From assembly GCF_002866065.1 (NCBI RefSeq), contig NZ_LNJZ01000009.1, positions 510,813-574,812 of the forward strand: DNA of 64,000 nucleotides, given 5' to 3'. The notes below the pieces were generated by a model that was not told the origin of the DNA, did not search any database, and saw nothing but the letters and a program-made list of their open reading frames with translations. This document shows positions 1 through 10,298 of this stretch, piece by piece. This DNA is from Thiopseudomonas denitrificans. Lineage in GTDB: Bacteria; Pseudomonadota; Gammaproteobacteria; Pseudomonadales; Pseudomonadaceae. The first letter of the stretch is position 1. Every line of letters begins with the position of its first letter. Made by a program: the position numbers and the translations under genes.

Positions 1-230
1 CTGACCGCTCCATGGGCCTGCAGCAGTTCTTCCGGAACCTGCAGCATGGCGGTTTTCTGGCTGTTGGAGTAGGTCACATAACCGGCCTCGAACCATGCCG
101 AACAACCGGCAACACGGGTAATAGCCTCGGCAATGCCGCCGCCGGTACAGGACTCGGCAGTACTCACCTGCTCGCCCGTCGCCTGCAGTGCAGCACCAAG
201 CTGACGTGACAATCCGGTTATTTGTGGCAT
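1..230 (-). CDS. cinA: CinA-family amidohydrolase (PncC-type), C-terminal part cut by window edge
   Basis: The gene starts with ATG at 230 and runs off the left edge, so only about 76 residues are visible. They carry the family signature: an SCTGG catalytic-serine motif near residue 29, then an AGCSAWF-AGYVTYSN stretch. The family deamidates nicotinamide mononucleotide in pyridine nucleotide recycling. Because the start lies directly before the SCTGG region, this is the short stand-alone form without the N-terminal MoaB-like domain. A purine-rich AAGGGG lies just upstream of the start. It follows murI in the same direction with a 16-base gap and is probably the last visible gene of the hemA-murI operon. 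The function is inferred from the family. Confidence 0.85.
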   Translation of the reverse strand, partial: MPQITGLSRQLGAALQATGEQVSTAESCTGGGIAEAITRVAGCSAWFEAGYVTYSNSQKTAMLQVPEELLQAHGAV

Positions 231-246
231 GGCTACATCCCCTTCA

Positions 247-1026
247 TTACACAAACAGTTCCCGCACCTCGACCGGTGCGGACCAGAGCGCCGGCAATGC
301 CTGCTGCATGGCAGCGACACTGCCGGTGGTGTACATGATTTCGCCGCCGGGCGCGTCGGCCAGCAGGGCCTGTTCTGACAGCAGCTGCTGCAAACGCCGC
401 GCCACCGCTGCACCGGTATCAATGATGGCAACATCCTCACCGACCATCTCGCGCAGCAGGGGCCTGATGAACGGATAATGGGTACAGCCCAGGATCAGGC
501 TGTCACAGCCGGCGTCCAGCAGCGGCTGCACGTAACCGGCGAGCAGTTCGCGGGTGGCTGCACTGTGCAGCTCGCCCGCCTCAATACGCTCAACCAGCCC
601 CGGACAGGGCTGGGTAAAGACCTGCACCTGCGCCGAATAACGCTCCAGCAGGGCAGCAAATTTGGCGCTGCGTAATGTGCCGGTGGTGGCCAGCACGCCA
701 ATCCTGCCGCTGGCAGACCGCGCGGCGGCGGGTTTGACTGCCGGCTCCATGCCAACCAGGATCAGCTCCGGCCAGCGTTCGCGCAAGGTCTGGATGGCGG
801 CGGCAGTGGCGGTATTGCAGGCAACCACCAGCGCCTTGACACCCTGGTCAAGCAGGAAGCCGCTGATCTGGATGCTGCGCTCGATGATCTGCTCTGCGGT
901 TTTCTCGCCGTAGGGCACGTAGGCGCTATCAGCCACGTAGATCAGGCTTTCGTCCGGCAACAGCCGGCGTATCTCGCCCAGTACCGACAGCCCGCCAAGC
1001 CCCGAGTCGAATACACCCACCGGCAT
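247..1026 (-). CDS. murI: Glutamate racemase
   Basis: Cytoplasmic enzyme that interconverts L- and D-glutamate and supplies D-Glu for peptidoglycan. Visible motifs are DSGLGGLS at residues 7-14, the first catalytic cysteine in ACNTA (C70) and the second in GCTHYP (C181), as in active racemases. Length (259 residues) is normal. I chose the ATG at 1026 because the protein then begins directly at the conserved VGVFDSG strand; an in-frame GTG at 1038 adds four residues and cannot be excluded. It lies downstream of moeB with a short gap and shares its operon. Confidence 0.93.
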   Translation of the reverse strand: MPVGVFDSGLGGLSVLGEIRRLLPDESLIYVADSAYVPYGEKTAEQIIERSIQISGFLLDQGVKALVVACNTATAAAIQTLRERWPELILVGMEPAVKPAAARSASGRIGVLATTGTLRSAKFAALLERYSAQVQVFTQPCPGLVERIEAGELHSAATRELLAGYVQPLLDAGCDSLILGCTHYPFIRPLLREMVGEDVAIIDTGAAVARRLQQLLSEQALLADAPGGEIMYTTGSVAAMQQALPALWSAPVEVRELFV

Positions 1027-1040
1027 CTGCCCGTGCACGG

Positions 1041-1787
1041 CTAATCACCACATACCGGGCAATGCGGGTCGCGACTGATGCGCAGTTCACGAAACTGGCT
1101 GCTGCCCATATCGACCAGCAAAAGACGCCCGCGCAGGGTACGGCCAAGGCCGGTCAGGTGCTTGATGGCTTCGGCAGCCTGGATGCTGCCGACCACGCCG
1201 ACCAGCGGCCCGAGCACACCGGCCTCGTTACAGCCCGGCCCGTTTTCGGCCGTGTCCGGGAACAGGCAGCGGTAACAGGGGCTGTCCGCTTGGCGCGGAT
1301 CGAACAGGGTCACCTGTCCGGACAGACGGATGGCGGCACCACTGACCCAAGGCACCGCATGGGCCACACAGGCCCGGTTTAGCTGGTCACGAATGGCAAA
1401 GTTGTCGGTGCAATCGAGTACCAGATCCATGCCGGGAACCAGCTGTTCCAGACTTGTACTGTCGAGTTGCCGCTCGTGCACCTGCAGCCTGATCAGCGGA
1501 TTCAGTGCGTGCAGCCGCTGGCGGGCCGAGGCGGTCTTGGGCTGTCCGTTGCTGGCAGTTTCGTGCAGGATCTGGCGTTGCAGGTTGCTGCTGTCAACCC
1601 TGTCGAAATCCGCCAGATGCAGCTCGCCAACACCGGCCGCGGCCAGGTACAGGGCTACCGGCGAGCCCAGCCCGCCCAGCCCGACAATCAGTACCTTGCT
1701 GTTCTTGAGGCGCAACTGGCCTTCGATATCAATCCCGGCCAGCAGGATGTGGCGGCTGTAGCGCAGCAGCTCGTCATCCGTCAGCAT
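1041..1787 (-). CDS. moeB: MoeB/ThiF-type adenylyltransferase (E1-like)
   Basis: E1-like enzyme that adenylates the C-terminal glycine of a ubiquitin-fold sulphur carrier such as MoaD, for molybdopterin synthesis; paralogues act on ThiS. The N-terminal Rossmann ATP site GLGGLGSP is visible, followed by the [14 protein letters not shown] stretch, the DCTDNF motif, and two CxxC zinc pairs (CYRC and the C-terminal CPVC). The start at 1787 ([13 protein letters not shown]) matches family N-termini; the frame is open further upstream inside prmC but without homologous sequence. The start overlaps the prmC stop by 7 bases, suggesting translational coupling. Whether the partner is MoaD or ThiS cannot be told from sequence alone. 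Confidence 0.88.
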   Translation of the reverse strand: MLTDDELLRYSRHILLAGIDIEGQLRLKNSKVLIVGLGGLGSPVALYLAAAGVGELHLADFDRVDSSNLQRQILHETASNGQPKTASARQRLHALNPLIRLQVHERQLDSTSLEQLVPGMDLVLDCTDNFAIRDQLNRACVAHAVPWVSGAAIRLSGQVTLFDPRQADSPCYRCLFPDTAENGPGCNEAGVLGPLVGVVGSIQAAEAIKHLTGLGRTLRGRLLLVDMGSSQFRELRISRDPHCPVCGD

Positions 1788-2635
1788 GCCAGTGCCTTTT
1801 GCCGGTGTTGCCACTGCCCCAGGGTAATGCGCTCGTGCCCGGCCAGGTCGCACACGCTGCGCACCCCGGTAAAGCCGGCATGGCGCATCAGGTCACGCAC
1901 GGCGGCCGCCTGTTGCCAGCCGTGCTCCAGCAACAGCCAGCCGGACTCGTGCAAATGCTGGCCGGCATCGGCCAGAATGCGGCGGATGTCATCCAGCCCG
2001 TCGCGCCCGGACACCAGGGCACTCATCGGCTCAAAGCGTACGTCACCCTGTTCCAGATGGGGGTCGTCCAGCGCGATGTAGGGCGGATTGCTGATGATCA
2101 GGTCAAAATGCTCGCCGTTCAGCGCGGCAAACCAGTCACTGTCGAGAAAGCGCACACCACCCAGGCCGCACCCCAGAGCGTTGTGACGGGCCAGCTGTAC
2201 GGCTTCGGGTACCCGGTCGACGCCGGTGACCTGCCAGCGCGGCCGCTCACTGGCCAGCGCCAGGGCGATGGCACCGGTCCCGGTGCCCAGATCAAGCACC
2301 CGCAAGCTGCTACCGGCACTGCCCAGCTGCAGGGTGGTTTCCACCAGCAGCTCGGTTTCCGGCCGTGGAATCAGGGTGTTCGGGCTAACCTGCAAGTCCA
2401 GCGTCCAGAAGCCCTGCCGGCCAAGCAGATAAGCAACCGGTTCGCCGGCCAGACGGCGTGCGAATTGTGTGTTGAAGGTTGTCAGCTGTTGCGCCGTGAC
2501 TTCCTTGCCCGGCCAGGTGTACAGATAGCTGCGCGACTGGCCCAGCACATCGGCCAGCAGCAGTTCGACATCCAGTTTGGCACTGGGCGAATCAAGCTCC
2601 CGCGCACGCTGCAACAGGCTGGCGATGGTGGTCAT
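1781..2635 (-). CDS. prmC: Release factor glutamine N5-methyltransferase PrmC (HemK)
   Basis: SAM-dependent enzyme that methylates the glutamine of the GGQ motif in RF1 and RF2, raising termination efficiency. The sequence shows the SAM-binding DLGTGTGAIALALA motif, the catalytic NPPY tetrad (SNPPYIA) and an N-terminal helical substrate-binding domain; 284 residues is typical. It sits 3 bases downstream of prfA, its own substrate gene, which is the classic arrangement and supports the assignment. Its end overlaps the start of moeB. Confidence 0.95.
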   Translation of the reverse strand: MTTIASLLQRARELDSPSAKLDVELLLADVLGQSRSYLYTWPGKEVTAQQLTTFNTQFARRLAGEPVAYLLGRQGFWTLDLQVSPNTLIPRPETELLVETTLQLGSAGSSLRVLDLGTGTGAIALALASERPRWQVTGVDRVPEAVQLARHNALGCGLGGVRFLDSDWFAALNGEHFDLIISNPPYIALDDPHLEQGDVRFEPMSALVSGRDGLDDIRRILADAGQHLHESGWLLLEHGWQQAAAVRDLMRHAGFTGVRSVCDLAGHERITLGQWQHRQKALAC

Positions 2636-2638
2636 GGC

Positions 2639-3724
2639 TCAGTCGTCCAGTGCGGCGAGCTGGTCGGCCTGGTACTCCAGCAGCAACGGGTCGATGACCT
2701 GCCCGAGCCCGCCACCCTGGATGATGTCATCCAGCGAGTACAAAGTCAGGTTGATGCGATGGTCGGTGACGCGGCCCTGCGGGTAGTTGTAGGTGCGGAT
2801 GCGCTCGGAGCGGTCACCGCTGCCCACCAGCGAGCGGCGGGCATCGGTCATTTCCTTCTGTGCGGCAGCGGTTTGCTGGTCCTGCAAGCGGGCAGCCAGC
2901 CAGCCCATGGCACGGGCACGGTTCTTGTGCTGCGACCGCTCCTCCTGGCACTCCACCACGATACCGGTCGGCAGGTGGGTGATGCGCACGGCCGAGTCGG
3001 TCTTGTTGACGTGCTGACCGCCGGCACCGGAGGCCCGGTAAGTGTCCACGCGCAAATCGGCCGGGTTGATGTCGATGGCCGCCTGCTCGTCCGGCTCGGC
3101 CAGTACCGCCACGGTACAGGCCGAAGTGTGCACCCGGCCCTGGGACTCGGTTTCCGGCACACGCTGGACCCGGTGGGCACCGGACTCGAATTTCAGCCGG
3201 CCATAGACGTTGTCGCCCTCGACCCGGGCAATGACTTCCTTGAAGCCGCCATGCTCGCCCTCGTGCTCCGAGAGGATTTCCACCCGCCAGCCCTGCCGTT
3301 CAGCATAGCGCGAATACATGCGAAACAGGTCGCCGGAGAAAATCGCCGCCTCGTCGCCGCCGGTACCGGCACGGATCTCCAGAAACACGTTGCGGCTGTC
3401 GTTGGGGTCTTTGGGCAGCAGCAGGATCTGCAGCAGGTCTTCCAGCTGCTCGATGCCTTCGCGGCAACCGGCGATTTCCTCTTCGGCCATTTCACGCACC
3501 TCGGGATCGCTGTCCTTGAGCAGCGCCTGCGCTTCGGCCAGATCACTGTTGAGCCTGACCCAGCGCTGATAGGCCTGCACCACCGGCTCGACCTCGGCAT
3601 ACTCCTTCGAGTAGTCGCGAAACTGCTTCTGGTCGCTGATTACCTGGGCATCACCCAGCAGCGCGGTCAGTTCTTCGTAGCGGTCTTGCAGTGTGTCCAG
3701 GCGGCTGATTAACGATGCCTTCAT
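2639..3724 (-). CDS. prfA: Peptide chain release factor 1 (RF1)
   Basis: Recognises UAA and UAG stop codons and triggers peptide release on the ribosome. The GGQ motif lies in the [11 protein letters not shown] stretch near residue 235. The P-x-T codon-reading motif reads PET, inside [10 protein letters not shown]. The family-typical RAGTGGDEA segment precedes it. Length is 361 residues. The ATG overlaps the hemA stop by four bases (ATGA), so hemA and prfA are translationally coupled as in many gammaproteobacteria. Confidence 0.97.
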   Translation of the reverse strand: MKASLISRLDTLQDRYEELTALLGDAQVISDQKQFRDYSKEYAEVEPVVQAYQRWVRLNSDLAEAQALLKDSDPEVREMAEEEIAGCREGIEQLEDLLQILLLPKDPNDSRNVFLEIRAGTGGDEAAIFSGDLFRMYSRYAERQGWRVEILSEHEGEHGGFKEVIARVEGDNVYGRLKFESGAHRVQRVPETESQGRVHTSACTVAVLAEPDEQAAIDINPADLRVDTYRASGAGGQHVNKTDSAVRITHLPTGIVVECQEERSQHKNRARAMGWLAARLQDQQTAAAQKEMTDARRSLVGSGDRSERIRTYNYPQGRVTDHRINLTLYSLDDIIQGGGLGQVIDPLLLEYQADQLAALDD

Positions 3725-4989
3725 GAGTTGGAATTACCTGAGGTCAAGCCGAACAGTTCCCGGGCCACGGCCAGCGCTTCATGGCGGCCATCGGCAGACA
3801 GGCGTTTGAGCTGCACGCTGGGCGTATGCAGCAGTTTGTTGGTCAGCCCGCGCGCCAGCTGTCCCAGCACATCTTCGGCGGCGCTGCCGTTGGCCAGCGC
3901 CCGCAGGGCCTTTTGCAATTCTTCGTCGCGGCTGGCTTCGCCCTGCTGGCGGTAGGCCCGCAACACGTCGACGGCGGCCAGCTCACGCATGCGTGCCATG
4001 AAATCGGCCGTGCCCTGCACCACCAGCTCCTCGGCGGCCTGCGCCGCGCCCTGGCGGCTTTTCAGGTTTTCCGCGACCACTTCGTGCAGGTCGTCGACGG
4101 TATACAGATAGACGTCGTCCAATTCGCCGACCTGCGGTTCGATGTCCCGCGGCACGGCGATATCAACCATGAAGATCGGCTTGTGCTTGCGCAGTTTCAG
4201 CGCCCGCTCCACCGCTCCCTTGCCCAGCACCGGCAGCTGGCTGGCAGTCGAGCTGATGACGATGTCGCTGTTGACCAGCGCATCGGGAATGTCCGACAAC
4301 ACCACTGCCTCGGCACCGAACTCGTCCGACAGCAACCGGGCGCGCTCCAGTGTGCGGTTGGCGACGACAATGCGCCTTACGCCCTGTTCGTGCAGGTGGC
4401 GAGCCACCAGCGTGATGGTTTCTCCGGCACCGATCAGCAACGCCTGGCTCTGGCCCAGGTCGGCAAAAATCTGTTTGGCCAGGCTGACTGCAGCAAAGGC
4501 AACGGATACCGGGTTCTCGCCAATGGCGGTATCGGTACGCACGGTCTTGGCAGTACTGAACGTGGCCTGGAACAGCCGCCCGAGCAACGGGCCGATGGTG
4601 CCGGCCTCACGTGCCACATCGTAGGAATCCTTGATCTGGCCAAGAATCTGCGGCTCGCCCAGCACCAGCGAATCCAGCCCGCAGGCCACCCGCATCATGT
4701 GCCGTACCGCCTCGTCCTCTTCATGGGCATAGGCACAGCCTTGCAGGTCCTCCAGCGGCAGCCCGTGGTAGCCGGCCAGCCAGCCCAACACCCGTTCCTG
4801 CTGGGCCGTTTCCATCTCCAGATACAGCTCGCTGCGGTTGCAGGTCGACAGGATCGCCGCCTCGCGGGCACCGCCCTCGCGGCAGAGCTGGCGCAAGGCA
4901 TCCGCCAGCTGGTCAGGGCTGAACGCCACGCGCTCGCGCACATCCACCGACGCCGTCTTGTGATTGATTCCCAGAGCAATAAAAGCCAT
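3721..4989 (-). CDS. hemA: Glutamyl-tRNA reductase
   Basis: First enzyme of C5-pathway tetrapyrrole synthesis: it reduces Glu-tRNA(Glu) to glutamate-1-semialdehyde using NADPH. The catalytic cysteine is C50 in STCNRSELY. An NADPH-binding stretch ([10 protein letters not shown]) and the C-terminal dimerisation helix are visible; the protein is 422 residues. The frame is open up to 5055, but only the ATG at 4989 gives the conserved [14 protein letters not shown]-terminus. It is the first gene of the leftward prfA-prmC-moeB-murI operon and diverges from lbcA across about 230 bases with no clear promoter that I could name. Confidence 0.96.
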   Translation of the reverse strand: MAFIALGINHKTASVDVRERVAFSPDQLADALRQLCREGGAREAAILSTCNRSELYLEMETAQQERVLGWLAGYHGLPLEDLQGCAYAHEEDEAVRHMMRVACGLDSLVLGEPQILGQIKDSYDVAREAGTIGPLLGRLFQATFSTAKTVRTDTAIGENPVSVAFAAVSLAKQIFADLGQSQALLIGAGETITLVARHLHEQGVRRIVVANRTLERARLLSDEFGAEAVVLSDIPDALVNSDIVISSTASQLPVLGKGAVERALKLRKHKPIFMVDIAVPRDIEPQVGELDDVYLYTVDDLHEVVAENLKSRQGAAQAAEELVVQGTADFMARMRELAAVDVLRAYRQQGEASRDEELQKALRALANGSAAEDVLGQLARGLTNKLLHTPSVQLKRLSADGRHEALAVARELFGLTSGNSNS

Positions 4990-5219
4990 GCCAGATGCTA
5001 AAACTCGATGTCTGTAAAAGCAGGTGATTGTCCTATTTCGTAACCGGTAGAACAACTGCCCGCCAGAAAAAAGCAGAAAAAATTGATTTGCATATCGTTT
5101 GCCGCTGCCGGCATGCCGCCGGTCGTGCGCATTTTTGCCGGCAAGTCTAGCACAGTGGTTATTCCGGGGCCTGCTGTGTCATGATGCACGCACTCATTAC
5201 CGCTTGTTGCCCGTCCGAA

Positions 5220-6944
5220 ATGAACAGATCCCTGCCCTTTACTTTATCCCTGCTGCTTCTGGCCGGCTGTCAGACCCTGCCGGAGCCGGTGGGCGGCAAC
5301 GCTGCGCCGGCCACCACCAGCAGCGAACCCGCCACAGTGCCCGGCCGCAATTTTGAGCGCGAAACCCTGTACGACCTGCTGGTCGCCGAACTGGCCGGCC
5401 AGCGCCAGCAGCCCGGCATTGCCCTGCAGCGCTACCGCCGCCAGCTGCCACAGGCGCAAAGCCCATTGGTGGCCGAACGGGCCTTCCAGATTGCCGACTA
5501 CCTGGACGAACGCAACCTGGCCCGGCAAAGCGCACAAACCTGGGCCCGCCTGGCCCCCGACAGTGCCGAGGCACACCGTGCCGCTGCCATCGAGCTGGCC
5601 AGGAGCGGAGACTTCAACGGTGCCCTGGAGCATGCCGGCCAGGCCATCGCGCTCGACCCCGACAGCGAAAGCCATTATGACTTCATCGCCTTTACTTCCA
5701 ACCATGCCTATCCCGACATGCGGGCCGCCCTGATCGTCAAATTCGACCAGCTGATGAAACAACACCCACAGCGGGGCGAACTATGGCTGGCCCAGGCCAT
5801 CCTGCTGCAGGAATACCCCGAACAGGCCATCCGCCTGTTGCAACAAATGCCCGGCGAGCCCGGCATTCCGGCACTGGCCCTGCAGGCTCGGCTATACCAG
5901 CAGCTGGACCGCCCGGAACAAAGCCTGGCGATCCAGCAGCAGTTACTGGAACTACAGCCCGACAACACGGCCATCCGGCTCAACCATGCCCGCCAGCTGA
6001 TCAGCCTGAACCGGCTGGAAGAGGCCCGTGACCAGTTTCTGCTGTTGATGCAGCTGGAGCCGGACAACGACGACTTCCGTCTCGGCCTGGCCTACCTGTA
6101 CATGGACCTGGAAGCCTGGCAGGAGGCGCTGGTGTATCTGGAAGAACTGGTCCAGCGCGACAGCTACACCGACACAGCCCTGTACAACATGGGCCGCTGC
6201 CTGGAAGCACTGGAGCAGCCACGCGAAGCGATCCGCAGCTATCAGTCGATTGGTGCCGGACAGTATTTCCTCGCTGCCCGCCAGCAAGAGGGCAACCTGT
6301 GGTTGCAGCTGGAGCAACCCGGCCGGTTCGAAGCGCTGTTTGCCGACGCCCGCAAAAGCGTACCGGACGAACAGCCCGCACTGCTGCAGGTGGAAATCGA
6401 AACCCTGAGCCGCAACCGGCAACAGGAACAGGCCTGGCAGCGCGCCACGCAAGCGCTGCTCCAGTTCCCGGACGATCCCAACCTGCTGTACACCCGCGCC
6501 ATGCTGGCCGAGAAGCGGGATGACCTGCAGCAGCTGGAGACCGACCTGCGCCACATTCTGGCCAACGACCCGGAGCATGCCATGGCCATGAATGCCCTGG
6601 GCTACACGCTGGCCGACCGCACCGACCGCCACGCCGAAGCGCTGGAGCTGATCCGGCGCGCCCACGAGCTGCAACCGGACGACGCCGCCACCCTCGACAG
6701 CCTGGGCTGGGTGCACTACCGCAGCGGTCAGCCGGAACTCGCCCTGCCCTGGCTGGAGCAAGCCTACGCCGCCTATCCCGACCCGGAAGTGGCCGCCCAC
6801 CTCGGCGAGGTGCTCTGGGCACTGGGGCACAGGCGCAAGGCACGCCAGGTCTGGCATGAAGCGCTGGACAAGGCACCCGATCACGAAATCCTGCTGGAAA
6901 CAGTCCAGCGGCTGGATTCCCGTAAAAAATGGTTCAAGCAATGA
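5220..6944 (+). CDS. lbcA: TPR lipoprotein, LbcA-like partner of a periplasmic protease
   Basis: A signal peptide with lipobox LLLAGC ends at a cysteine near residue 17, so an outer-membrane lipoprotein is predicted. Most of the remaining 555 residues is tetratricopeptide repeats (for example ALEHAGQAIALDPDS, ALELIRRAHELQPDD). In Pseudomonas aeruginosa the protein at this locus, between hemA and lolB, is LbcA, which delivers peptidoglycan hydrolases to the carboxy-terminal protease CtpA. That role is transferred here by synteny and architecture. I place the start at 5220 because it puts the lipobox at a normal position; an in-frame ATG at 5181 adds 13 residues. It overlaps lolB by four bases. 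Confidence 0.82.
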   Translation: MNRSLPFTLSLLLLAGCQTLPEPVGGNAAPATTSSEPATVPGRNFERETLYDLLVAELAGQRQQPGIALQRYRRQLPQAQSPLVAERAFQIADYLDERNLARQSAQTWARLAPDSAEAHRAAAIELARSGDFNGALEHAGQAIALDPDSESHYDFIAFTSNHAYPDMRAALIVKFDQLMKQHPQRGELWLAQAILLQEYPEQAIRLLQQMPGEPGIPALALQARLYQQLDRPEQSLAIQQQLLELQPDNTAIRLNHARQLISLNRLEEARDQFLLLMQLEPDNDDFRLGLAYLYMDLEAWQEALVYLEELVQRDSYTDTALYNMGRCLEALEQPREAIRSYQSIGAGQYFLAARQQEGNLWLQLEQPGRFEALFADARKSVPDEQPALLQVEIETLSRNRQQEQAWQRATQALLQFPDDPNLLYTRAMLAEKRDDLQQLETDLRHILANDPEHAMAMNALGYTLADRTDRHAEALELIRRAHELQPDDAATLDSLGWVHYRSGQPELALPWLEQAYAAYPDPEVAAHLGEVLWALGHRRKARQVWHEALDKAPDHEILLETVQRLDSRKKWFKQ

Positions 6945-7561
6945 TGCAACGTTTCCTTCTGTTCGCCGCCCTGCTGTTGCTCGGCGCCTGTCAGTCCTTT
7001 AGCTCACGCGACAGCATTGACGGCAGCGGCTCACCCGCACTCTGGCGACAGCACAGCCAGCAGGTCAGCCGGCTCGACGCCTGGGACATCAACGGCAAGC
7101 TGGCGATCCGCAGCCAGGCGCAATCCGGCAGCGGTGTGCTGTTCTGGCTACAGCGCCAGGATTACTTCGACATTCGTGTCACCGGCCCGCTGGGCCAGGG
7201 TGCAACCCGCCTTACCGGCCGCCCCGGCCAGGTACAGCTGACCACTCCGCAGCTTGAACTGAACGCCGCCTCGGCCGAAGCCCTGATGCAAAACCAGCTG
7301 GGCTGGAGCCTGCCGGTCAACAACCTGCTCTGGTGGGTGCGCGGGCTGCCCGCCCCCGACAGCAAGTACCACTTGCAGCTCAACAACGACAGCCTGGCGC
7401 AGCAGCTGGAACAGGATGGCTGGCAGCTGGAATTTGTCCGCTATCAGACATTGCCGGACGGCACTCCGCTGCCCGAACGTATCCAGCTGCAGGGACCGCA
7501 CCTGCAGCTGACCCTGCTGGTCAAGCAATGGCAGGCCCGCACCCTCGGAGGCCAGCCGTAA
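6941..7561 (+). CDS. lolB: Outer-membrane lipoprotein receptor LolB
   Basis: Final acceptor of the Lol pathway: it takes lipoproteins from periplasmic LolA and inserts them into the outer membrane. Visible features are a signal peptide with lipobox LLGAC, then the LolB beta-barrel region with [10 protein letters not shown] and [13 protein letters not shown], and the [17 protein letters not shown] stretch near the end. The start codon overlaps the lbcA stop (ATGATG at 6941-6946, either ATG is possible). It is followed without a gap by ispE (TAATG). Confidence 0.93.
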   Translation: MMQRFLLFAALLLLGACQSFSSRDSIDGSGSPALWRQHSQQVSRLDAWDINGKLAIRSQAQSGSGVLFWLQRQDYFDIRVTGPLGQGATRLTGRPGQVQLTTPQLELNAASAEALMQNQLGWSLPVNNLLWWVRGLPAPDSKYHLQLNNDSLAQQLEQDGWQLEFVRYQTLPDGTPLPERIQLQGPHLQLTLLVKQWQARTLGGQP

Positions 7562-8427
7562 TGCCTGCACCGCGCAACCACCTGAGCCTGCCGGCCCCGG
7601 CCAAGCTCAACCTGATGTTGCACATTCTGGGCCGCCGCCCGGATGGCTACCACGAGCTGCAGACCCTGTTCCAGTTTCTCGACCATCACGACAGTCTGCA
7701 CTTCAGCCTGCGCAGCGACAGTGAAATCCATTTGCTTGACCCGATGCCCGGCGTCGCCCACGACAGCAACCTGATCGTACGCGCCGCCCGCCTGCTGCAA
7801 CAGCATTGCGCCAGCACGCAGGGCGTCGATATCCGTATCGACAAGCGCCTGCCCATGGGCGGCGGCCTGGGCGGCGGCAGTTCGAATGCCGCCACCACCC
7901 TGGTGGCTCTCAACCACCTCTGGCAGTGCGGCCTGTCGCCGGAGCAGCTGGCCGCTCTAGGCCTGCAGCTGGGCGCGGACGTGCCGGTATTCGTGCATGG
8001 CCAGGCCGCCTTTGCCGAAGGAGTGGGCGAAAAACTGACCTTTGTCGAGCTGGATGAACCCTGGTTTCTGGTCGTGCGCCCCGACGTTGCCATCAGCACT
8101 GCAAAAATATTTTCCGACCCATGCTTGACACGCGACACACCGCCCTGTAAAGTGCGCTCCGTTCTCGGGCAGGACGGTCACAATGACTGCCAGCCCACAG
8201 TTGAACGGCACTATCCGCAAGTGCGTCAAGCACTTGAATTACTCGGAGAATATGTGCCGGCAAAACTGACAGGAACCGGAAGTTGCATATTTGGGGTCTT
8301 CCCAAATCAGGCTGAAGCTGATAAAGTCGCAGCCCGGATTTCAGGAACACTGGAATGTTTTGTCGCCAGGGGTTGTAACCGGTCAAGTTTACAGCTCGAA
8401 CTGGAAAGGCAGACAAGAGAACGATGA
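7561..8427 (+). CDS. ispE: 4-diphosphocytidyl-2-C-methyl-D-erythritol kinase
   Basis: GHMP-family kinase that phosphorylates CDP-methylerythritol at the 2-hydroxyl in the MEP isoprenoid pathway. The N-terminal [20 protein letters not shown] motif, the glycine-rich ATP loop [14 protein letters not shown] and the C-terminal TGTGSCIFG motif are all present in 288 residues. The ATG shares a base with the lolB stop, so the real start is 7561 even though the frame is open much further upstream. The last third is visibly poorer in GC than the first part. Order lolB-ispE-tRNA-Gln-prs is the Pseudomonas order. Confidence 0.96.
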   Translation: MPAPRNHLSLPAPAKLNLMLHILGRRPDGYHELQTLFQFLDHHDSLHFSLRSDSEIHLLDPMPGVAHDSNLIVRAARLLQQHCASTQGVDIRIDKRLPMGGGLGGGSSNAATTLVALNHLWQCGLSPEQLAALGLQLGADVPVFVHGQAAFAEGVGEKLTFVELDEPWFLVVRPDVAISTAKIFSDPCLTRDTPPCKVRSVLGQDGHNDCQPTVERHYPQVRQALELLGEYVPAKLTGTGSCIFGVFPNQAEADKVAARISGTLECFVARGCNRSSLQLELERQTRER

Positions 8428-8437
8428 GTTACGTTAC

Positions 8438-8512
8438 AGGGGCGTCGCCAAGCGGTAAGGCAGCAGGTTTTGATCCTGCCATGCGTTGGTTCGAATCCAG
8501 CCGCCCCTGCCA
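8438..8512 (+). tRNA. tRNA-Gln (UUG)
   Basis: A 75-base cloverleaf: acceptor stem AGGGGCG/CGCCCCT, anticodon loop with TTG between AGCAGG and CCTGCC arms, T-loop GTTCGAATC, and encoded CCA at 8510-8512. It lies between ispE and prs, as in Pseudomonas, 10 bases after the ispE stop, and is probably cotranscribed with the genes on its left. A rho-independent terminator follows directly. Confidence 0.96.
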
Positions 8513-8520
8513 TATTCGGA

Positions 8521-8562
8521 AACCCTTGTGGGAAGCGAACGCATGACCACAAGGGTTTTTTT
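8521..8562 (+). terminator. Rho-independent terminator after tRNA-Gln
   Basis: Eleven-base perfect arms AACCCTTGTGG and CCACAAGGGTT (8521-8531 and 8547-8557) enclose a 15-base loop, and the hairpin runs into a T tract. It ends the lbcA-lolB-ispE-tRNA-Gln unit before prs. Confidence 0.88.
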
Positions 8563-8599
8563 CGTCAGGCCCACCCTCAGTCAGCAACAGGTACTGCGC

Positions 8600-9541
8600 G
8601 TGTCCAAGATGATGATCTTCACGGGGAATGCAAACCCCGACCTCGCCCGCCGTGTAGCCCGTCAGCTGCACATTCCTCTCGGTGACCTTTCTGTCGGCAA
8701 GTTTTCCGACGGTGAAGTCAGTGTCGAAATCAACGAAAACGTGCGTGGCAAGGACGTTTTTCTGGTTCAGTCGACCTGCGCCCCGACCAACGACAACCTG
8801 ATGGAGCTGATCCTGATGGTCGATGCCTTCCGCCGCTCGTCAGCGTCGCGCATCACCGCCGTGATCCCCTACTTCGGTTATGCCCGCCAGGACCGTCGTC
8901 CTCGTTCGGCCCGGGTTGCCATCAGTGCCAAGGTAGTGGCAGACATTCTGTCCACCGTGGGTGTCGACCGGGTGCTGACCGTTGACCTGCACGCCGACCA
9001 GATCCAGGGCTTTTTCGATATTCCCGTAGACAACATCTACGGCTCGCCGGTACTGGTCGACGACATCCAGGCCCAGCGGCTGGAAAACCTGTTGGTGGTT
9101 TCCCCCGACATTGGCGGCGTGGTCCGTGCCCGTGCCGTGGCCAAGAGCCTTGGTGTCGACCTGGCCATCATCGACAAGCGCCGGCCCAAGGCCAACGAGT
9201 CGGAAGTCATGCACATCATCGGCGACGTCGACGGCCGCACCTGTGTACTGGTGGACGACATGGTCGATACCGCCGGCACCCTGTGCAATGCCGCCAAGGC
9301 GCTGAAAGAACGCGGCGCGCTGAAAGTCATGGCGTATTGCACGCACCCGATTCTTTCCGGGCGTGCCATCGAGAACCTGGAAAACTCGGTACTGGACGAA
9401 ATGGTCATCACCAATACCATTCCGCTGTCCGCTGCAGCCCAGGCCTGTGACAAGATCCGCCAGCTGGATATCGGTCCGATTGTCGCCGAAGCGGTACGCC
9501 GCATCAGCAATGAAGAATCCATCAGTGCCATGTTCCGTTAA
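8600..9541 (+). CDS. prs: Ribose-phosphate pyrophosphokinase (PRPP synthetase)
   Basis: Makes PRPP from ribose-5-phosphate and ATP, feeding purine, pyrimidine, histidine and NAD synthesis. Visible are the N-terminal [15 protein letters not shown], the [10 protein letters not shown] catalytic loop, and the PRPP-binding signature [12 protein letters not shown]. The frame is open through the tRNA terminator, so the start was chosen at the GTG at 8600, which gives the family N-terminus and has an AGG about 8 bases upstream; the ATG pair at 8609 is an alternative. Length is then 313 residues. It sits upstream of rplY with a hairpin between them. Confidence 0.95.
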   Translation: MSKMMIFTGNANPDLARRVARQLHIPLGDLSVGKFSDGEVSVEINENVRGKDVFLVQSTCAPTNDNLMELILMVDAFRRSSASRITAVIPYFGYARQDRRPRSARVAISAKVVADILSTVGVDRVLTVDLHADQIQGFFDIPVDNIYGSPVLVDDIQAQRLENLLVVSPDIGGVVRARAVAKSLGVDLAIIDKRRPKANESEVMHIIGDVDGRTCVLVDDMVDTAGTLCNAAKALKERGALKVMAYCTHPILSGRAIENLENSVLDEMVITNTIPLSAAAQACDKIRQLDIGPIVAEAVRRISNEESISAMFR

Positions 9542-9580
9542 CCGGCACTGATTCAAACGGCCTTACGGCCACCACCACAT

Positions 9581-9617
9581 GCCCGGAGCTGGTCGCAAGT
9601 TCCGGGCTGTGTTTTTT
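9581..9617 (+). terminator. Hairpin with T run between prs and rplY
   Basis: GCCCGGA (9581-9587) pairs with TCCGGGC (9601-9607) over a 13-base loop, and the stem is followed by TGTGTTTTTT. It can end prs transcripts or partly attenuate rplY, whose start is only 14 bases further on. Confidence 0.75.
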
Positions 9618-9630
9618 ACTGGAGAAACCC

Positions 9631-10269
9631 ATGAGCGAATTTACCCTCAACGCACAACCGCGTACCGACCTGGGGAAAGGTGCGAGCCGCCGCCTGCGTC
9701 GTAACGCCAACCTGATTCCTGCCGTGATTTACGGTGCCAACAAGGAAGCCACCTCGATCTCCCTCGAGAACCGCGAAGTTGCCAAGCTGCTGCTCAACGA
9801 TGCCTGCTACAGCAGCATCCTGACCATCAACCTGGACGGCAAGAAAGAAGACGTGATGATGAAGGACCTGCAGCGCCATCCGGCCAAGGGCTTCGTACTG
9901 CACGCCGACTTCATCCGCATCGTCGCCGGCCAGAAGCTGACCGCGCTGGTGCCAGTGGTTCTGCTGAACGAAGAAGACTGCGTTGGCGTCAAGCGTGACG
10001 GCGGCGAGATCTTCCGTCCTGCGCCTGAAGTCGAGATCACCTGTCTGCCAAAAGACCTGCCGGAAGCCATCGAAGTTGACGTGGCCAACCTGGAAGTCGG
10101 CCAGACCATTCACCTGTCCGACATCAAGGCGCCTGCCGGCGTCGAGTTTGTCGTGCTGCTGGCCGACAACGACCAGGCCGTGGTCAGCGTCAATGCTTCC
10201 CGCGTCCAGGCTGCCGCAGATGAAGGTGAAGAAGCCGAAGGCAACGCCGAGGCATCTGCCGAAGAGTAA
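9631..10269 (+). CDS. rplY: 50S ribosomal protein L25/general stress protein Ctc
   Basis: 5S rRNA-binding ribosomal protein of the long, two-domain Ctc type (212 residues against about 95 for the E. coli short form). The N-terminal L25 domain begins [20 protein letters not shown] and the C-terminal TL5-type beta domain contains [17 protein letters not shown]. The tail is acidic and alanine-rich. A TGGAGAAA ribosome-binding site precedes the ATG. Position between prs and pth matches Pseudomonas. Confidence 0.95.
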   Translation: MSEFTLNAQPRTDLGKGASRRLRRNANLIPAVIYGANKEATSISLENREVAKLLLNDACYSSILTINLDGKKEDVMMKDLQRHPAKGFVLHADFIRIVAGQKLTALVPVVLLNEEDCVGVKRDGGEIFRPAPEVEITCLPKDLPEAIEVDVANLEVGQTIHLSDIKAPAGVEFVVLLADNDQAVVSVNASRVQAAADEGEEAEGNAEASAEE

Positions 10270-10298
10270 TCTTCCTGCAGCAACAAGGAGCCCCTGTC

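Noticed and set aside
1799-3712. Long + strand open frame (637 codons) over prmC and prfA
   Set aside because: Antisense shadow of two well-recognised genes; no domain or start signal of its own.
3781-5001. Long + strand frame over hemA
   Set aside because: Antisense to a clear glutamyl-tRNA reductase; a product of high GC.
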